NCBI GenBank assembly: GCA_052326605.1
Contig: JBKQMB010000074.1
Location: 1-64,000, forward strand
Source: Bog-756 sp052326605
GTDB taxonomy: Bacteria > Actinomycetota > Acidimicrobiia > Acidimicrobiales > RAAP-2
Direction: 5' to 3'
DNA: 64,000 nt
Shown: piece by piece, positions 26,573-34,980 of the stretch
How the letters are laid out: each line of letters starts with the position of its first letter
How positions within the stretch are numbered: the first letter of the stretch is position 1
Notes under the pieces: generated by a model
What the model was told of the DNA's origin: nothing
The model's database searches: none
What the model saw: the letters and a program-made list of their open reading frames with translations, nothing else
Made by a program: the position numbers and the translations under genes

Positions 26573-27439
26573 ATGTCCCTGCTCCCGCCACTGGTCGGTG
26601 CCGAGCAGCTGTACGACGCCCTCGGCGAAGAACACCTGCGGCTCTTCGACGCCACCGTCTTCCTGCGCCGGACTGTCCGGGGAGGCCCCTACACCGTCGA
26701 GAGCGGTGCCTCGGACTACGAGGAGTCGCACATCCCCACCGCTGCATTCGCCGATATCCCCGGCGAGCTCTCGGACCCGGCGTCGCCCTTCCCGTTCACG
26801 GTGCCCGACGCCGGACGGTTTGCCGCCGCCATCGGAAGGCTCGGGGTGGGCGACGACAGCCACGTGGTGGCCTACGCGCAGGAGTCGCCGATGTGGGCCA
26901 CCCGGCTGTGGTGGCTGCTCAAGTACTTCGGTCATGACGACGTGAGCGTCCTCGACGGGGGACTGGTCGCCTGGAGGGCCCTTGGTGGCGCGCTGGAGCG
27001 TGGAGCGCGCCACTACGAGGAAGCGAGTTTCACGCCCCGCACGCGGTCCGGACGCCTGGCCACCCTCGACGAGGTGAAGGCGGTGGCCGAGGGCGCCCCC
27101 GTCCGTCTGGTGAACGCACTTCCGGCCGAGGCGTTCCGCGGGGAGGGCCCCGGTGCCTACTGGCGCCCCGGTCGGATCCCCTCCAGCGTCAGCGTGCCGT
27201 GGTCGGACCTGGTGGACCCGGGTACCAACCGGTTCAGGACCCCGGACCGGTTGTCGGCGGCGTTCGCCGATTCCGGCGTCGAGGAGGACGAACCGGTGAT
27301 CGCCTACTGCGGCGGTGGGATCTCGGCGACGGTGGACCTATTCGCCCTCGAGCTGACCGGGCGCAGCGACGGCCGCCTCTATGACGGGTCGCTCACCGAG
27401 TGGAGCGCGGATCCGGGGTTGCCGCTGGTCACCGGCTGA
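26573..27439 (+). CDS. sseA: Thiosulfate/3-mercaptopyruvate sulfurtransferase (two rhodanese domains)
   Basis: Moves sulfane sulfur to thiols or cyanide; cytoplasmic. Two rhodanese modules are seen. The N-terminal one lacks the active Cys (VVAYAQESPMWATRLWW), while the C-terminal one has VIAYCGGGISATVD with the catalytic Cys. The loop CGGGIS is closer to mercaptopyruvate-type enzymes than to CRKGVT rhodaneses, so the donor is uncertain. ATG 26573 has GGAGGAAGGAAG upstream; GTG 26522, overlapping the kinase stop, is the alternative. Confidence 0.85.
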   Translation: MSLLPPLVGAEQLYDALGEEHLRLFDATVFLRRTVRGGPYTVESGASDYEESHIPTAAFADIPGELSDPASPFPFTVPDAGRFAAAIGRLGVGDDSHVVAYAQESPMWATRLWWLLKYFGHDDVSVLDGGLVAWRALGGALERGARHYEEASFTPRTRSGRLATLDEVKAVAEGAPVRLVNALPAEAFRGEGPGAYWRPGRIPSSVSVPWSDLVDPGTNRFRTPDRLSAAFADSGVEEDEPVIAYCGGGISATVDLFALELTGRSDGRLYDGSLTEWSADPGLPLVTG

Positions 27440-27453
27440 CCGGGGTGCCACGC

Positions 27454-27482
27454 GGAGGCGATCACCCGGATCGGTGAACTCC
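27454..27482. terminator. Hairpin between converging rhodanese and ABC genes
   Basis: GGAG (27454-27457) and TCACC (27462-27466) pair with GGTGA (27473-27477) and CTCC (27479-27482). It sits in the 54-base gap between two convergent genes and could act on both strands. No U run follows. Confidence 0.35.
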
Positions 27483-27493
27483 TCCCGGGCCGG

Positions 27494-28297
27494 TCACGGC
27501 TGCCTGCCGGCGAACTCGCCCCACGCGTTGATCGCCGCGTTCAGCTCGTGGCGTAGCCGCTGCTCGACGGCCAGGAACCGGGCGTCCTCCTTCTGGGCCG
27601 CGGTGCGGGGCCTCGGCAGGTCGACATCGATGATCGCGGTGATCCGACCCGGACGGGGACTCATGACGTAGATGCGATCGGAGAGGAACACCGCTTCGGA
27701 GATGTCGTGGGTGACGAGGAGGACGGTGGCGCCCACCTCGGACCACACCTGGTTGAGCCACTGCTGCAGGTCGGCCCGAGTGATCCCGTCGAGTGCGCCG
27801 AACGGCTCGTCGAGCAGCAGGAGGGGGCGGTCGGCTATCACGGTGCGCAGGAAGGCCACCCGCTGGCGCATGCCTCCCGACAGCTGCCACGGCCATGCCC
27901 GGGTGAACTCGCCCAAGCCGAACCGTTGGAGCAGGGGCAGCGCTCGGCGCCGGGCCTCGTCTCGTCGGACACCTTGGAGCTCGAGCGACAGGCCGACGTT
28001 GTCGATGACACGCCGCCAGTCGAGCAGGGCATCGTGCTGGGGCATGTAGGCGCTCGCGCCGAGGCGGTCACGGAGTTCTTCCCCGTTGATCAGCACGTGG
28101 CCGCCGCTGACCTCTTCGAGACCGGCGGCGATGTTGAACAGGGTGCTCTTGCCGCAGCCGCTCGGTCCGATCAGCGAGACGAACTCGCCGTCCCGGGCCA
28201 CGAGGTCGACCCCGTCCACGGCCACGACGTCTCCGTCGTTGCCCGAGAAGCGCTTCGCCACGCCCCGCAACTCGAGGTTCGGTCGGTGATCGGTCAT
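27494..28297 (-). CDS. ABC transporter ATP-binding protein (SsuB/TauB/ThiZ type)
   Basis: Nucleotide-binding subunit of an importer, 267 residues. Walker A is GPSGCGKST, the Q-loop is in AYMPQHDALLDW, the signature is LSGGMRQR, Walker B is LLLLDEPFGALD and the switch His is in VTHDISEA. The PSGCGKST/DEPFGALD/LSGGMRQR combination is typical of nitrate/sulfonate/taurine/HMP-type importers. The start is at 28297, overlapping the permease stop (ATGA on the minus strand). It works with the permease upstream and presumably the divergent binding protein. Confidence 0.92.
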   Translation of the reverse strand: MTDHRPNLELRGVAKRFSGNDGDVVAVDGVDLVARDGEFVSLIGPSGCGKSTLFNIAAGLEEVSGGHVLINGEELRDRLGASAYMPQHDALLDWRRVIDNVGLSLELQGVRRDEARRRALPLLQRFGLGEFTRAWPWQLSGGMRQRVAFLRTVIADRPLLLLDEPFGALDGITRADLQQWLNQVWSEVGATVLLVTHDISEAVFLSDRIYVMSPRPGRITAIIDVDLPRPRTAAQKEDARFLAVEQRLRHELNAAINAWGEFAGRQP

Positions 28298-29169
28298 GGC
28301 TTCGGCCTCCAGGGCATTGCCAGACGTTCGATGAGCCCGACGATGGCGAACAGGGCGAGGGTGAGGATGGCAATGACGAAGACCGCGCCGAGGACCAGGT
28401 CGGTCCGGATCGGAGCGGCGCGGATCGCCGTCGTCATGTAGACGCCGAGACCCTGTTGGGCTCCGACGAACTCCGCCACGATGGCGGCGCTGTAGGCATA
28501 GGTGACCGAGATCTTGAGGCCGGTGAAGAAGTGGGGAAGGGCACTCGGGAAGCGGACTCTCCGGAGGAGCTGGAACCGGTTGGCCCTCATGGTGCGCAGC
28601 AGGTTCATGGCATCCGGATCCGACGAGGCCAGTCCCTGCACCAGCCCGACGGAGATCGGAAAGAAGCTGAACAGGGCCACCAGCACGATCTTGGGAACCA
28701 GCCCGAAGCCCCACCACACGAGGACGAGCGGGGCGAGTGCGATGATCGGAACCGTCTGAGAGGCCACGATGATCGGGTACAGGCTCCCTCGTACGGGTCG
28801 GAAGGAGTCGATGGAGACCGCAAACACCACCCCGACGATGACCGCGAGCGCCATCCCGAGCACCGCTTCCTCGGTGGTGACTCCGATGGCCGGCCAGATG
28901 TTGACCCGGTCGTCCCACGTGGAGTGGGCGATGAGGTTGGGCCCGGGGAGCAGTTGGGGGTCGACGTGCCGCACGGTGACCAAGAGCTGCCAGAGCGCCA
29001 AGACGGCGGCGATCACCAGCAGCGGCGGGACAACGGTCCGGACGCGCCGACCGAACCCCCTCCGCCGCCCAGCGGGGGACGGTCCGGGCGTCGACGCAAG
29101 CGGGGACGCAGGTGGAGCGGTTCCCACTGCTTCCGCCAGAGCGTCGTCGGTGCGGGCGAGGGCGCTCAT
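28294..29169 (-). CDS. ABC transporter permease (SsuC/ThiX type)
   Basis: Inner-membrane subunit of the same importer, 291 residues with about six membrane segments after a ~40-residue Ala/Pro/Arg-rich cytoplasmic start. The BPD-transporter coupling loop is visible as SDPDAMNLLRTMRANRFQLLRRVRFPSALPHFFTGLKIS. The family matches the nitrate/taurine/pyrimidine-precursor permeases. Its start lies 131 bases from the start of the divergently read binding protein. Confidence 0.92.
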   Translation of the reverse strand: MSALARTDDALAEAVGTAPPASPLASTPGPSPAGRRRGFGRRVRTVVPPLLVIAAVLALWQLLVTVRHVDPQLLPGPNLIAHSTWDDRVNIWPAIGVTTEEAVLGMALAVIVGVVFAVSIDSFRPVRGSLYPIIVASQTVPIIALAPLVLVWWGFGLVPKIVLVALFSFFPISVGLVQGLASSDPDAMNLLRTMRANRFQLLRRVRFPSALPHFFTGLKISVTYAYSAAIVAEFVGAQQGLGVYMTTAIRAAPIRTDLVLGAVFVIAILTLALFAIVGLIERLAMPWRPKP

Positions 29170-29196
29170 GGGTCCATTATGGCCGATGAAACTTGA

Positions 29197-29215
29197 TATA
29201 ATCGATCGAGATTAT
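29197..29215. promoter_or_regulatory. AT-rich palindrome with TATAAT in the divergent ABC promoter region
   Basis: ATAATC (29198-29203) and GATTAT (29210-29215) form a perfect inverted repeat around GATCGA. It overlaps TATAAT at 29197-29202, a consensus -10 on the + strand. It stands 28 bases from the permease start, in the gap shared with the binding-protein gene, so it is a natural operator for a repressor of both units. No thiamine riboswitch motif is seen in the gap. Confidence 0.55.
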
Positions 29216-29300
29216 GGTATATGGCGGATCGCGCCGGTGTCGTCGCCGTGAAGCGGCCCGCGTACCCTAAGGGGTGGACGTGCCCCCAGTGGACTAGCGA

Positions 29301-30374
29301 ATGGAACAACCGATGTCACGACGCCTCCGTGCCCTTGCCCCGCCCCTGCTCCTCGTCGTCCTGCTGGGCGCCCTGGTCGCAGCCTGCGGGTCCAGCGCCT
29401 CGTCGGCTCCGTCCACCTCCGCGCCGCCCACCACCTTGACCTCGTCCGCCAGGGGGCTCCAGCCCCTGCGCATCGCACTGGACTGGACCCCGAACGTCGA
29501 CTTCCTGGGCATCTATGTTGCCATCAAGAACGGCTACTTCACCCAGATGGGGATCAATCCGGTGATCATCCCCTACTCGGGAACCGCAGGGGAGACGCTG
29601 ATCCAGTCCGGCAAGACGGATCTCGCCTTCACCTACCCCCCCAGCATCCCGGCCTATCGGGCCTCGGGGTTGCAGTACCGGGCCGTCGCCGGCCTCAGCC
29701 AGGAGAACACGATCGCGCTCGCCGTCCTCCAGTCGTCTCCCTACACCTCGCCCGCCCAGCTGAGCGGGAAGCTCTACGGCGGCTTCGGGGTCCCCAGTGA
29801 CCCGCCGATCATCAAGTCGATCTTCGAGGCTGCCGGCGTGAAGGACCCCGTCTACCACGAGGTCGTGCTCAACGGCTCGGCCTACCAGGCCCTGGCCGCC
29901 AAACGGGTGGCCTACACCACGATGTTCGGCGGCATCGACGACGTGACCGCCGAGCTCCAGGGCGCCAAGTTGCGTCTGTTCCCGATCCGGGACTACCTCG
30001 GAGCCGCCGCCGGCTTCCCCGACGACTCGCTGGCTGCGAGCGACAAGGAGATCAGCACCGACCCGACCTTGCTCCGGCACGGCCTGGCTGCGCTCTCGGA
30101 GGGGTACATCTATGCGGCACAGCACCCGGCCGAAGCCGAGGCGGACCTCATCCAGTACAACACGACGGCACTTGCCCACAGCCACAACATCATCGTCGCC
30201 ACCGGCAACGCCACCGCCCCCACCTTCCTCGACGCTGCCGGCCAGTGGGGATCGCTTTCCGACGCCAGCTTCGCCGGGATCACGCAGATCATGGCGCAGG
30301 GAGGCCTGTTCGACGGCAAGACGCCCCCACCGGCCTCTGACGACTACACCAACAGCCTCCTGCCCCAGGGGTGA
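29301..30374 (+). CDS. NMT1/THI5-family substrate-binding lipoprotein of an ABC importer
   Basis: Extracytoplasmic solute-binding protein, 357 residues. A basic N-terminus and hydrophobic stretch end in a lipobox (GALVAAC), so it is a membrane-anchored lipoprotein, followed by a Ser/Thr/Pro linker. The NMT1 motif ALDWTPNVDFLGIYVAIKNGYF starts the mature domain. Relatives bind thiamine pyrimidine precursors (ThiY), riboflavin or other aromatic ligands, so the ligand is not fixed. The ABC permease and ATPase are divergent from it. ATG 29301 or 29313 may be the start. Confidence 0.88.
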   Translation: MEQPMSRRLRALAPPLLLVVLLGALVAACGSSASSAPSTSAPPTTLTSSARGLQPLRIALDWTPNVDFLGIYVAIKNGYFTQMGINPVIIPYSGTAGETLIQSGKTDLAFTYPPSIPAYRASGLQYRAVAGLSQENTIALAVLQSSPYTSPAQLSGKLYGGFGVPSDPPIIKSIFEAAGVKDPVYHEVVLNGSAYQALAAKRVAYTTMFGGIDDVTAELQGAKLRLFPIRDYLGAAAGFPDDSLAASDKEISTDPTLLRHGLAALSEGYIYAAQHPAEAEADLIQYNTTALAHSHNIIVATGNATAPTFLDAAGQWGSLSDASFAGITQIMAQGGLFDGKTPPPASDDYTNSLLPQG

Positions 30375-30444
30375 CGGCGTTGTCCATCCGGCTTTCGGCG
30401 ACTTCCCCTCGAGGGGCCCGAACGAACCGTGAAGGAAGGGAGGC

Positions 30445-31377
30445 ATGCCGTTGACCCGGGTGCGAGTGGTGCTCGACTATCTGCACCCGTGGCCGAATGC
30501 TGCGGGGTTCTATGTCGCCCGGGCGCGTGGCTGGTACGAAGCGGCCGGCCTCGACGTCGAGCTGCGGACACACGACTACGGCTGGGGGGACACGCTCGAG
30601 TACCTCGCTCAGGGCTTGGCCGAGTTCGGGGTGTTCCCCCCGAACCGGCTCCTGGTCCGACGGGAGCGCGGGGAACCGTTGACCGCCATCGCCGCCGTCA
30701 ACCACCAGGGGCTCGAAGCCATCCAGGTGGCGCGCAGCAGCGGGATCACCCGGCCCAGGGAACTCGGTGGTCGGCGGATCGGCTATGCACCGACGCCGCG
30801 GGGGCGGGCCATGGTGCAGGCGGCCGTCGCCGCCGACGGTGGCGACCCGGATTCGGTGGTCACGGTCGACACCGGGAGCATCGAGCTCACCCCCGAGTTC
30901 CTCCGTGCGGGCACTGTCGATGCCACCTTCGGCGGCTACTGGGCGTGGGACGTACTGACCCGGGCGATCCCCGCCGACGCGACCCTGGTGTGGCCGGCAG
31001 GCGACCTGGGCGTGCCCCGCTACCACAGCTACGTCCTCGGGGCACCCGAACACCTGCTCCTCGGGTCACCCGACACGGTGCGGCGGTTCCTCGACGCCAC
31101 CGGCCGTGGTTTTCGCACGGCGGCCTCCGAGCCGGAGGCGACGCTGCGCGACCTCGAGCGGGCGATCCCCTACGTGCCGTCGTGGCGGCTGGAACGCTCG
31201 TTGGAGCTGGTGGCGCCGACCTGGACTCATGACGGCATCTGGGGTGGGCTCCGCGACGAGCTGCTCGGGCCCTATGCCGAGTGGCTCGCATCGTATGGGA
31301 TCCTCCGCGCTCCGAGCAGGTGGTCCGGCGGTTTCACCAACGAGTTCCTCCCACCGCAGGAGGCCGCGGTCCGCTGA
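30445..31377 (+). CDS. THI5/NMT1-like protein without signal peptide
   Basis: 310 residues, related to the preceding binding protein (VVLDYLHPWPNAAGFYVARARGWYEAAGL at the start, GGRRIGYAPTPRGRAM, then GGFTNEFLPP near the end), but beginning directly with the domain. No signal peptide, lipobox or membrane segment is present. AAGGAAGGGAGG lies just ahead of ATG 30445, so the start is well fixed. It could be a cytoplasmic pyrimidine-precursor enzyme or carrier like fungal THI5; its TNEFL ending recalls the TNEYL of yeast THI5. The CCCFC motif of THI5 is absent. A soluble ligand-handling protein is the alternative. Confidence 0.7.
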   Translation: MPLTRVRVVLDYLHPWPNAAGFYVARARGWYEAAGLDVELRTHDYGWGDTLEYLAQGLAEFGVFPPNRLLVRRERGEPLTAIAAVNHQGLEAIQVARSSGITRPRELGGRRIGYAPTPRGRAMVQAAVAADGGDPDSVVTVDTGSIELTPEFLRAGTVDATFGGYWAWDVLTRAIPADATLVWPAGDLGVPRYHSYVLGAPEHLLLGSPDTVRRFLDATGRGFRTAASEPEATLRDLERAIPYVPSWRLERSLELVAPTWTHDGIWGGLRDELLGPYAEWLASYGILRAPSRWSGGFTNEFLPPQEAAVR

Positions 31378-31412
31378 TCCACCGAATCGGGCGACCTCCC
31401 ACAGCTCGATGG

Positions 31413-32144
31413 CTACGGCCGGCGGCGACAGGAGAAGTACGCCTTGACAGAGCTGTCGGTAGGGGAGTGCCCGTTCTCATCGGTCTCTTCGAGGATGAGG
31501 AACATCGGAGCCAATGCGGACTCGATGCGCGACAGGCTCACGCCGAGCTCGCCGATCTGTTCCTGGTGGAGGACGTACCGGACCCCTTCCACGTGCTCGA
31601 AGATCCGGATATCCCATTGCGACATGCCATCGCCCTCTTGGTCCTCGGCGAAGGAGACGTCGATGACGGCCACGCCGCCGTCGAAGTCGTACACCCACGG
31701 TGGTTCGTCTCCCAACCGGCGGAGCTCGCCGAGGGTGTTGACGTCGAAGACGAACAGCCCACCGTCGTCCAGGTGTCCGTGGACGGTGGCGAACATGGAC
31801 TGCCAGGCATCGAACGTTAAGAGGTGATTGACACTGTCGAACACACTGATCACCACGTCGAATCGTTCGCCCAGTGAGAACGACTCCATGTCCCCTTCGT
31901 ACAGGCGGGCATCGGGGACCTTCTCCTTGGCGATGGCGAGCATGGCCGGCGAACGGTCCAGACCCGTCAACGAAGGCAGGGCCGTGAGGCGGGCGAGGAT
32001 CGACCCCGTGCCGCAGCCGAGCTCCAGCAGCGACGCCGCATGGGGAAGGTAGCGGTTGATGGATGCGACGACACGGTCCGCCCTGGGGCCCGGGTCGTCC
32101 ATCACTGAGTCGTAGAAGGCGGAGAAGCGGTCGTACGCCGGCAT
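31413..32144 (-). CDS. Class I SAM-dependent methyltransferase
   Basis: 243 residues. The N-terminal FYDSVM segment is followed by motif I LLELGCGTGSILARL, motif II/III with GLDRSPAMLAIAKEKVP, ARLYEGDMESFSLGERFDVVISVFDSVNHL, and a C-terminal strand-rich part with YDFDGGVAVIDVSF. The family is the broad DUF-type Methyltransf_25 group with small-molecule substrates; the acceptor is unknown. It is convergent with the THI5-like gene. Confidence 0.85.
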   Translation of the reverse strand: MPAYDRFSAFYDSVMDDPGPRADRVVASINRYLPHAASLLELGCGTGSILARLTALPSLTGLDRSPAMLAIAKEKVPDARLYEGDMESFSLGERFDVVISVFDSVNHLLTFDAWQSMFATVHGHLDDGGLFVFDVNTLGELRRLGDEPPWVYDFDGGVAVIDVSFAEDQEGDGMSQWDIRIFEHVEGVRYVLHQEQIGELGVSLSRIESALAPMFLILEETDENGHSPTDSSVKAYFSCRRRP

Positions 32145-32163
32145 CGGTCAACCGTGCCACATC

Positions 32164-32397
32164 GTGCGCTCGGTCGTCGGCCCGGACGGTCGGATCGCCG
32201 GCAGGGTGGCCGGGCGCTCCTTGTCGGGCGCCCACGGTGCGGGCGTGCCCCGGGCCACCCGCCGGACCCACATGGTCGAGCTGATCCGCCGGGGCCATCA
32301 TGCCGACGAGGTGATGGCGGTTCTGGCGGCGGCGGGCAGCGACGAGCCCTGCCCGTGTGGAAGCGGCCTCAAGTCCGAGCGGTGCCATCAGCACTGA
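32164..32397 (+). CDS. Small SEC-C zinc-motif protein
   Basis: 77 residues ending in CPCGSGLKSERCHQH, a SEC-C zinc-binding motif (CxCxSGxKxxxCH) like that at the end of SecA. The rest is basic with no clear fold. The long reading starts at GTG 32164, only 19 bases from the divergent methyltransferase start; ATG 32272, giving 41 residues, is a credible shorter form. Function unknown; SEC-C motifs bind zinc and often contact ribosomes or partner proteins. Confidence 0.55.
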   Translation: MRSVVGPDGRIAGRVAGRSLSGAHGAGVPRATRRTHMVELIRRGHHADEVMAVLAAAGSDEPCPCGSGLKSERCHQH

Positions 32398-32457
32398 GCC
32401 GCCGACGGCCGGGCAGGAGCTCGACCGCATTGGCACGGGAGCGCCATTCGTGCAACC

Positions 32458-33555
32458 GTGAGGGCCATGGCCGGTCACACGCAGTTGGTGGTTTGCGAAG
32501 GAGACGAGACCGGGCAGGAACTGCTGGATCAGGCGCTCCGGGTCTTCGACCCGGGGGTGCTCGGCGTCGACATCGATCTGCTCCGCTTCGATCTCTCGCT
32601 GGGGAATCGACGCCGGACCGGCAACGCGGTCGTCCACCAGGCAGCCGAGGCGATGGTCGAGGTCGGTCTCGGTCTGAAGGCGGCGACCATCACGCCCCCG
32701 GGGATCGACGACGTCGGCTCACCGAACCGCATCCTACGAGAGGGCGTGGGTGGATCGGTCATAGTCCGGACCGGTCGGCGCATCCCCGGCGTCGTGCCCA
32801 TGGCGCCGGTGGTCCACCCGATCGTGGTCGTGCGCATGGCGGTGGGCGACGCCTACGGTGCCGAGGAGCGGCGGTCGGGGTCGCCCGGAGGGGCGGACGA
32901 AGTGGCGTGGAGGACCGAGCGCATCGAGCGCGGCCTCTGCCGGTCGGTTGCCGAGTACTCGTTCCGGACCGCAGGGGCCATGGACGGCTGCGTCTACGGA
33001 GGTCCGAAGTGGACGGTCTCCGCACTGTACGAGGGGATGCTGAAGGAGGAGATGGACGCGGCCGCCGCTCGCCATTCCGACGTGCGGTACCGTCCCACGC
33101 TGATCGATGCCGCGTACGCTGGCCTGCTCACCGAGGGCGCCGATCAGACCCTGGTGATCCCGGCGCTGAACCGTGACGGCGACTGCCTGTCCGATCTGGT
33201 GCTGGCGCTGTTCGGCTCCATCGCCGGTGCCGAATCGGTGCTGCTGGCACTCGACGACGAGCTGCGCCCCACCGTCGCCATGGCCGAGGCACCCCACGGA
33301 ACGGCACCGTCGCTCGCAGGCAAGGACGTTGCCAACCCGATGGCGATGCTTCTGGCCTGCGCCGCGGCACTCGACCATGCGGCCGGCCGAGGGGATGCCA
33401 CCGTCGCCGACGCGGCCACCGCCATCCGGGATGCCACGCTGGGTGCGGCGGCCGACGGTGTACGGACCTTCGACCTCGGCGGTGATGCCTCCACCACCCA
33501 GGTGGTCGACGAGGTGCTCCACCGGTTGACGGAGCCTGCGCCTTCGGGGTCCTGA
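32458..33555 (+). CDS. Isocitrate/isopropylmalate dehydrogenase-family protein (IDH-like)
   Basis: Beta-decarboxylating dehydrogenase fold, 365 residues. Segments line up with NADP-isocitrate dehydrogenase: TPPGIDDVGSPNRILRE for the substrate loop, PIVVVRMAVGDAYGAEE, YGGPKWTVSALYEGMLKEEMD (compare the eukaryotic-type IDH segment beginning YLSTKNTI), NRDGDCLSDLVLALFGS for metal binding and EAPHGTAPSLAGKDVANP for nucleotide binding. Several usually fixed residues differ, so catalytic activity and substrate are open. Start GTG 32458 or ATG 32467. Confidence 0.7.
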   Translation: MRAMAGHTQLVVCEGDETGQELLDQALRVFDPGVLGVDIDLLRFDLSLGNRRRTGNAVVHQAAEAMVEVGLGLKAATITPPGIDDVGSPNRILREGVGGSVIVRTGRRIPGVVPMAPVVHPIVVVRMAVGDAYGAEERRSGSPGGADEVAWRTERIERGLCRSVAEYSFRTAGAMDGCVYGGPKWTVSALYEGMLKEEMDAAAARHSDVRYRPTLIDAAYAGLLTEGADQTLVIPALNRDGDCLSDLVLALFGSIAGAESVLLALDDELRPTVAMAEAPHGTAPSLAGKDVANPMAMLLACAAALDHAAGRGDATVADAATAIRDATLGAAADGVRTFDLGGDASTTQVVDEVLHRLTEPAPSGS

Positions 33556-33679
33556 GCGGACGGGTCCCACGGCGCTGTCAGGGGTGTCCTTCGTGCGAGT
33601 CGGCGCGGGCACGACAGGCACGACGATCCGCGGTGGCGGCTTGCTACGCTTCTGCAACGATTCCTAGGAGGAGTTGACG

Positions 33680-33907
33680 ATGACATCCCTGCCGGCAACG
33701 CTGATCGCCTCCACCGGCGGTTCGTCCTTCTTCTGGTCCATCCTGAGCTTCGCCATCTGGGTGGTGGTGATGGTGTGGATCTACAACATCGCCAAGCGCA
33801 AGGGGCGCCATGCCGTGGGCTGGGTGATCCTCGGTTTCTTCTTTTCGATCATCGCCTTGATCATCGTGTTGCTCCTGCCCTCGAAGCGGACCACCGAGGC
33901 CTCCTGA
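33680..33907 (+). CDS. Small two-pass membrane protein
   Basis: 75 residues with two strong hydrophobic segments (SILSFAIWVVVMVWIYNIA and VILGFFFSIIALIIVLLL) joined by the basic linker KRKGRHAVGW. AGGAGG at 33667-33672 is seven bases before ATG 33680, and TACGCT at 33645-33650 is a possible -10. No family is recognised. Codon use matches neighbours and the strong ribosome-binding site supports a real gene. Confidence 0.7.
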   Translation: MTSLPATLIASTGGSSFFWSILSFAIWVVVMVWIYNIAKRKGRHAVGWVILGFFFSIIALIIVLLLPSKRTTEAS

Positions 33908-33932
33908 TCCTGTAGTGGTCAGGGGCTGTTGG

Positions 33933-34963
33933 CTACCCGATCCCCATCCGCACCCGCAGGTCCGCAGGCGCCTCGATCTGCCTGAGCGCGGTGGCCATGG
34001 CGTCGAGCAGCTCGCGTTCGAGGGCCGTCCCGGCCCGGTTCTCGTGCTCGCCGGGGTCGATGTCGGTGTCGAACAGGTAGGGCTGCCTCGGCGGCTGGAA
34101 CCCTGCCCAGATGGGAAGTTCGTCACCGGGCTCGAAGGCTGACAGATGACGGGGACCTCCGAGCCGGGCATGAACCGCAGGGAGGCCCGCCGGTCCGGAC
34201 GGGGGAGCCGGAGTCGGGGGAGTGGTGGGATCGGCACGGTCGACCAGCGGTTCGACCACACCGAGAGTGCGAAGTTCTCCTCGCCGCAGCCGCGGAGGTA
34301 CCGGTGCCGGCCGTGGGTGGGGTGGTCGACGGTGGCGCCGAAGAACTCCGCGATGGTGGCGTGCTGGTCGACCGAGGTGGTCAGGGCGCCGACGTCCCGC
34401 TGGGCCTGGCCGGGCCACCGGACGAGGAGCGGGATCCTCCCCAGCTCGCTGTAGACGGGCGCGCCCGGCATGGCCGCATAGGGCAGGGGAGTGTCGAAGG
34501 GCTCGTGGGGGTCGAACTCGTCGACCAGCAGGAAGATGCGGTCGTGGGAGCCGGCCGAGGTGCGGATCCAGCCGCCGGCGGCGGACATGGTCTTGGGGCC
34601 GGGGAAGTCCTCCTCCGGACGGAAGTAGGTGCGGGAGTCGTCGTAATAGTGGCGGTAGGGAGGGCGTTCGGCCGGAAGCGCAGGGGTCCCGGCCCAGGTC
34701 GGGTCGGGGGTGGTCCGCCGCGGGAAGTCGAGGGCTCCGACCAGGATGTCGTGGCGGGCCGGCATGCACGGCAGCGAGCCCACATGGTGCCTGGTGAAGC
34801 GCAGGGCCGTCGTGGAGAACCCGGTGATGCAGGGGGTTGCGAACCCGTCGCTCCCGTACGCCTCCAGCAGGTGGCGGATCAGGCTGTCGAGGAGGACGGC
34901 GATCAGGTACTTGGGGTTCTCCGGGTCACGGTACCTCTTTCGACATGGCGTTGGCTGCGAAGG
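33933..34963 (-). pseudogene. Decayed sulfatase (arylsulfatase-like)
   Basis: The minus strand carries a sulfatase in pieces. One frame reads PKYLIAVLLDSLIRHLLEAYG, then the formylglycine site SLPCMPARHDIL (CxPxR, about 34743-34775), TYFRPEEDFPG and DEFDPHEPFD. It then jumps straight to VYSELGRIPLLVRWPGQ, missing roughly 90 residues that normally hold the second metal site. Near 34150 the frame shifts, and the conserved end FEPGDELPIWAGFQPPRQPYLF and DTDIDPGEHENRAG is read in another frame to the stop at 33933. There is no start codon, and the first metal motif is altered. Internal deletion plus frameshift means it is not functional. Confidence 0.8.
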
Positions 34964-34980
34964 ACGACAGCAGGCGCCGT

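Noticed and set aside
29170..29300. Possible TPP riboswitch upstream of the NMT1/THI5-type binding protein.
   Set aside because: The CTGAGA and ACCTGATCTGG-type core motifs are absent from the 130-base gap on both strands.
33933..34963. Sulfatase as a working gene split in two.
   Set aside because: A middle section with metal-binding residues is missing and there is no start codon, so programmed frameshifting would not restore a functional enzyme.
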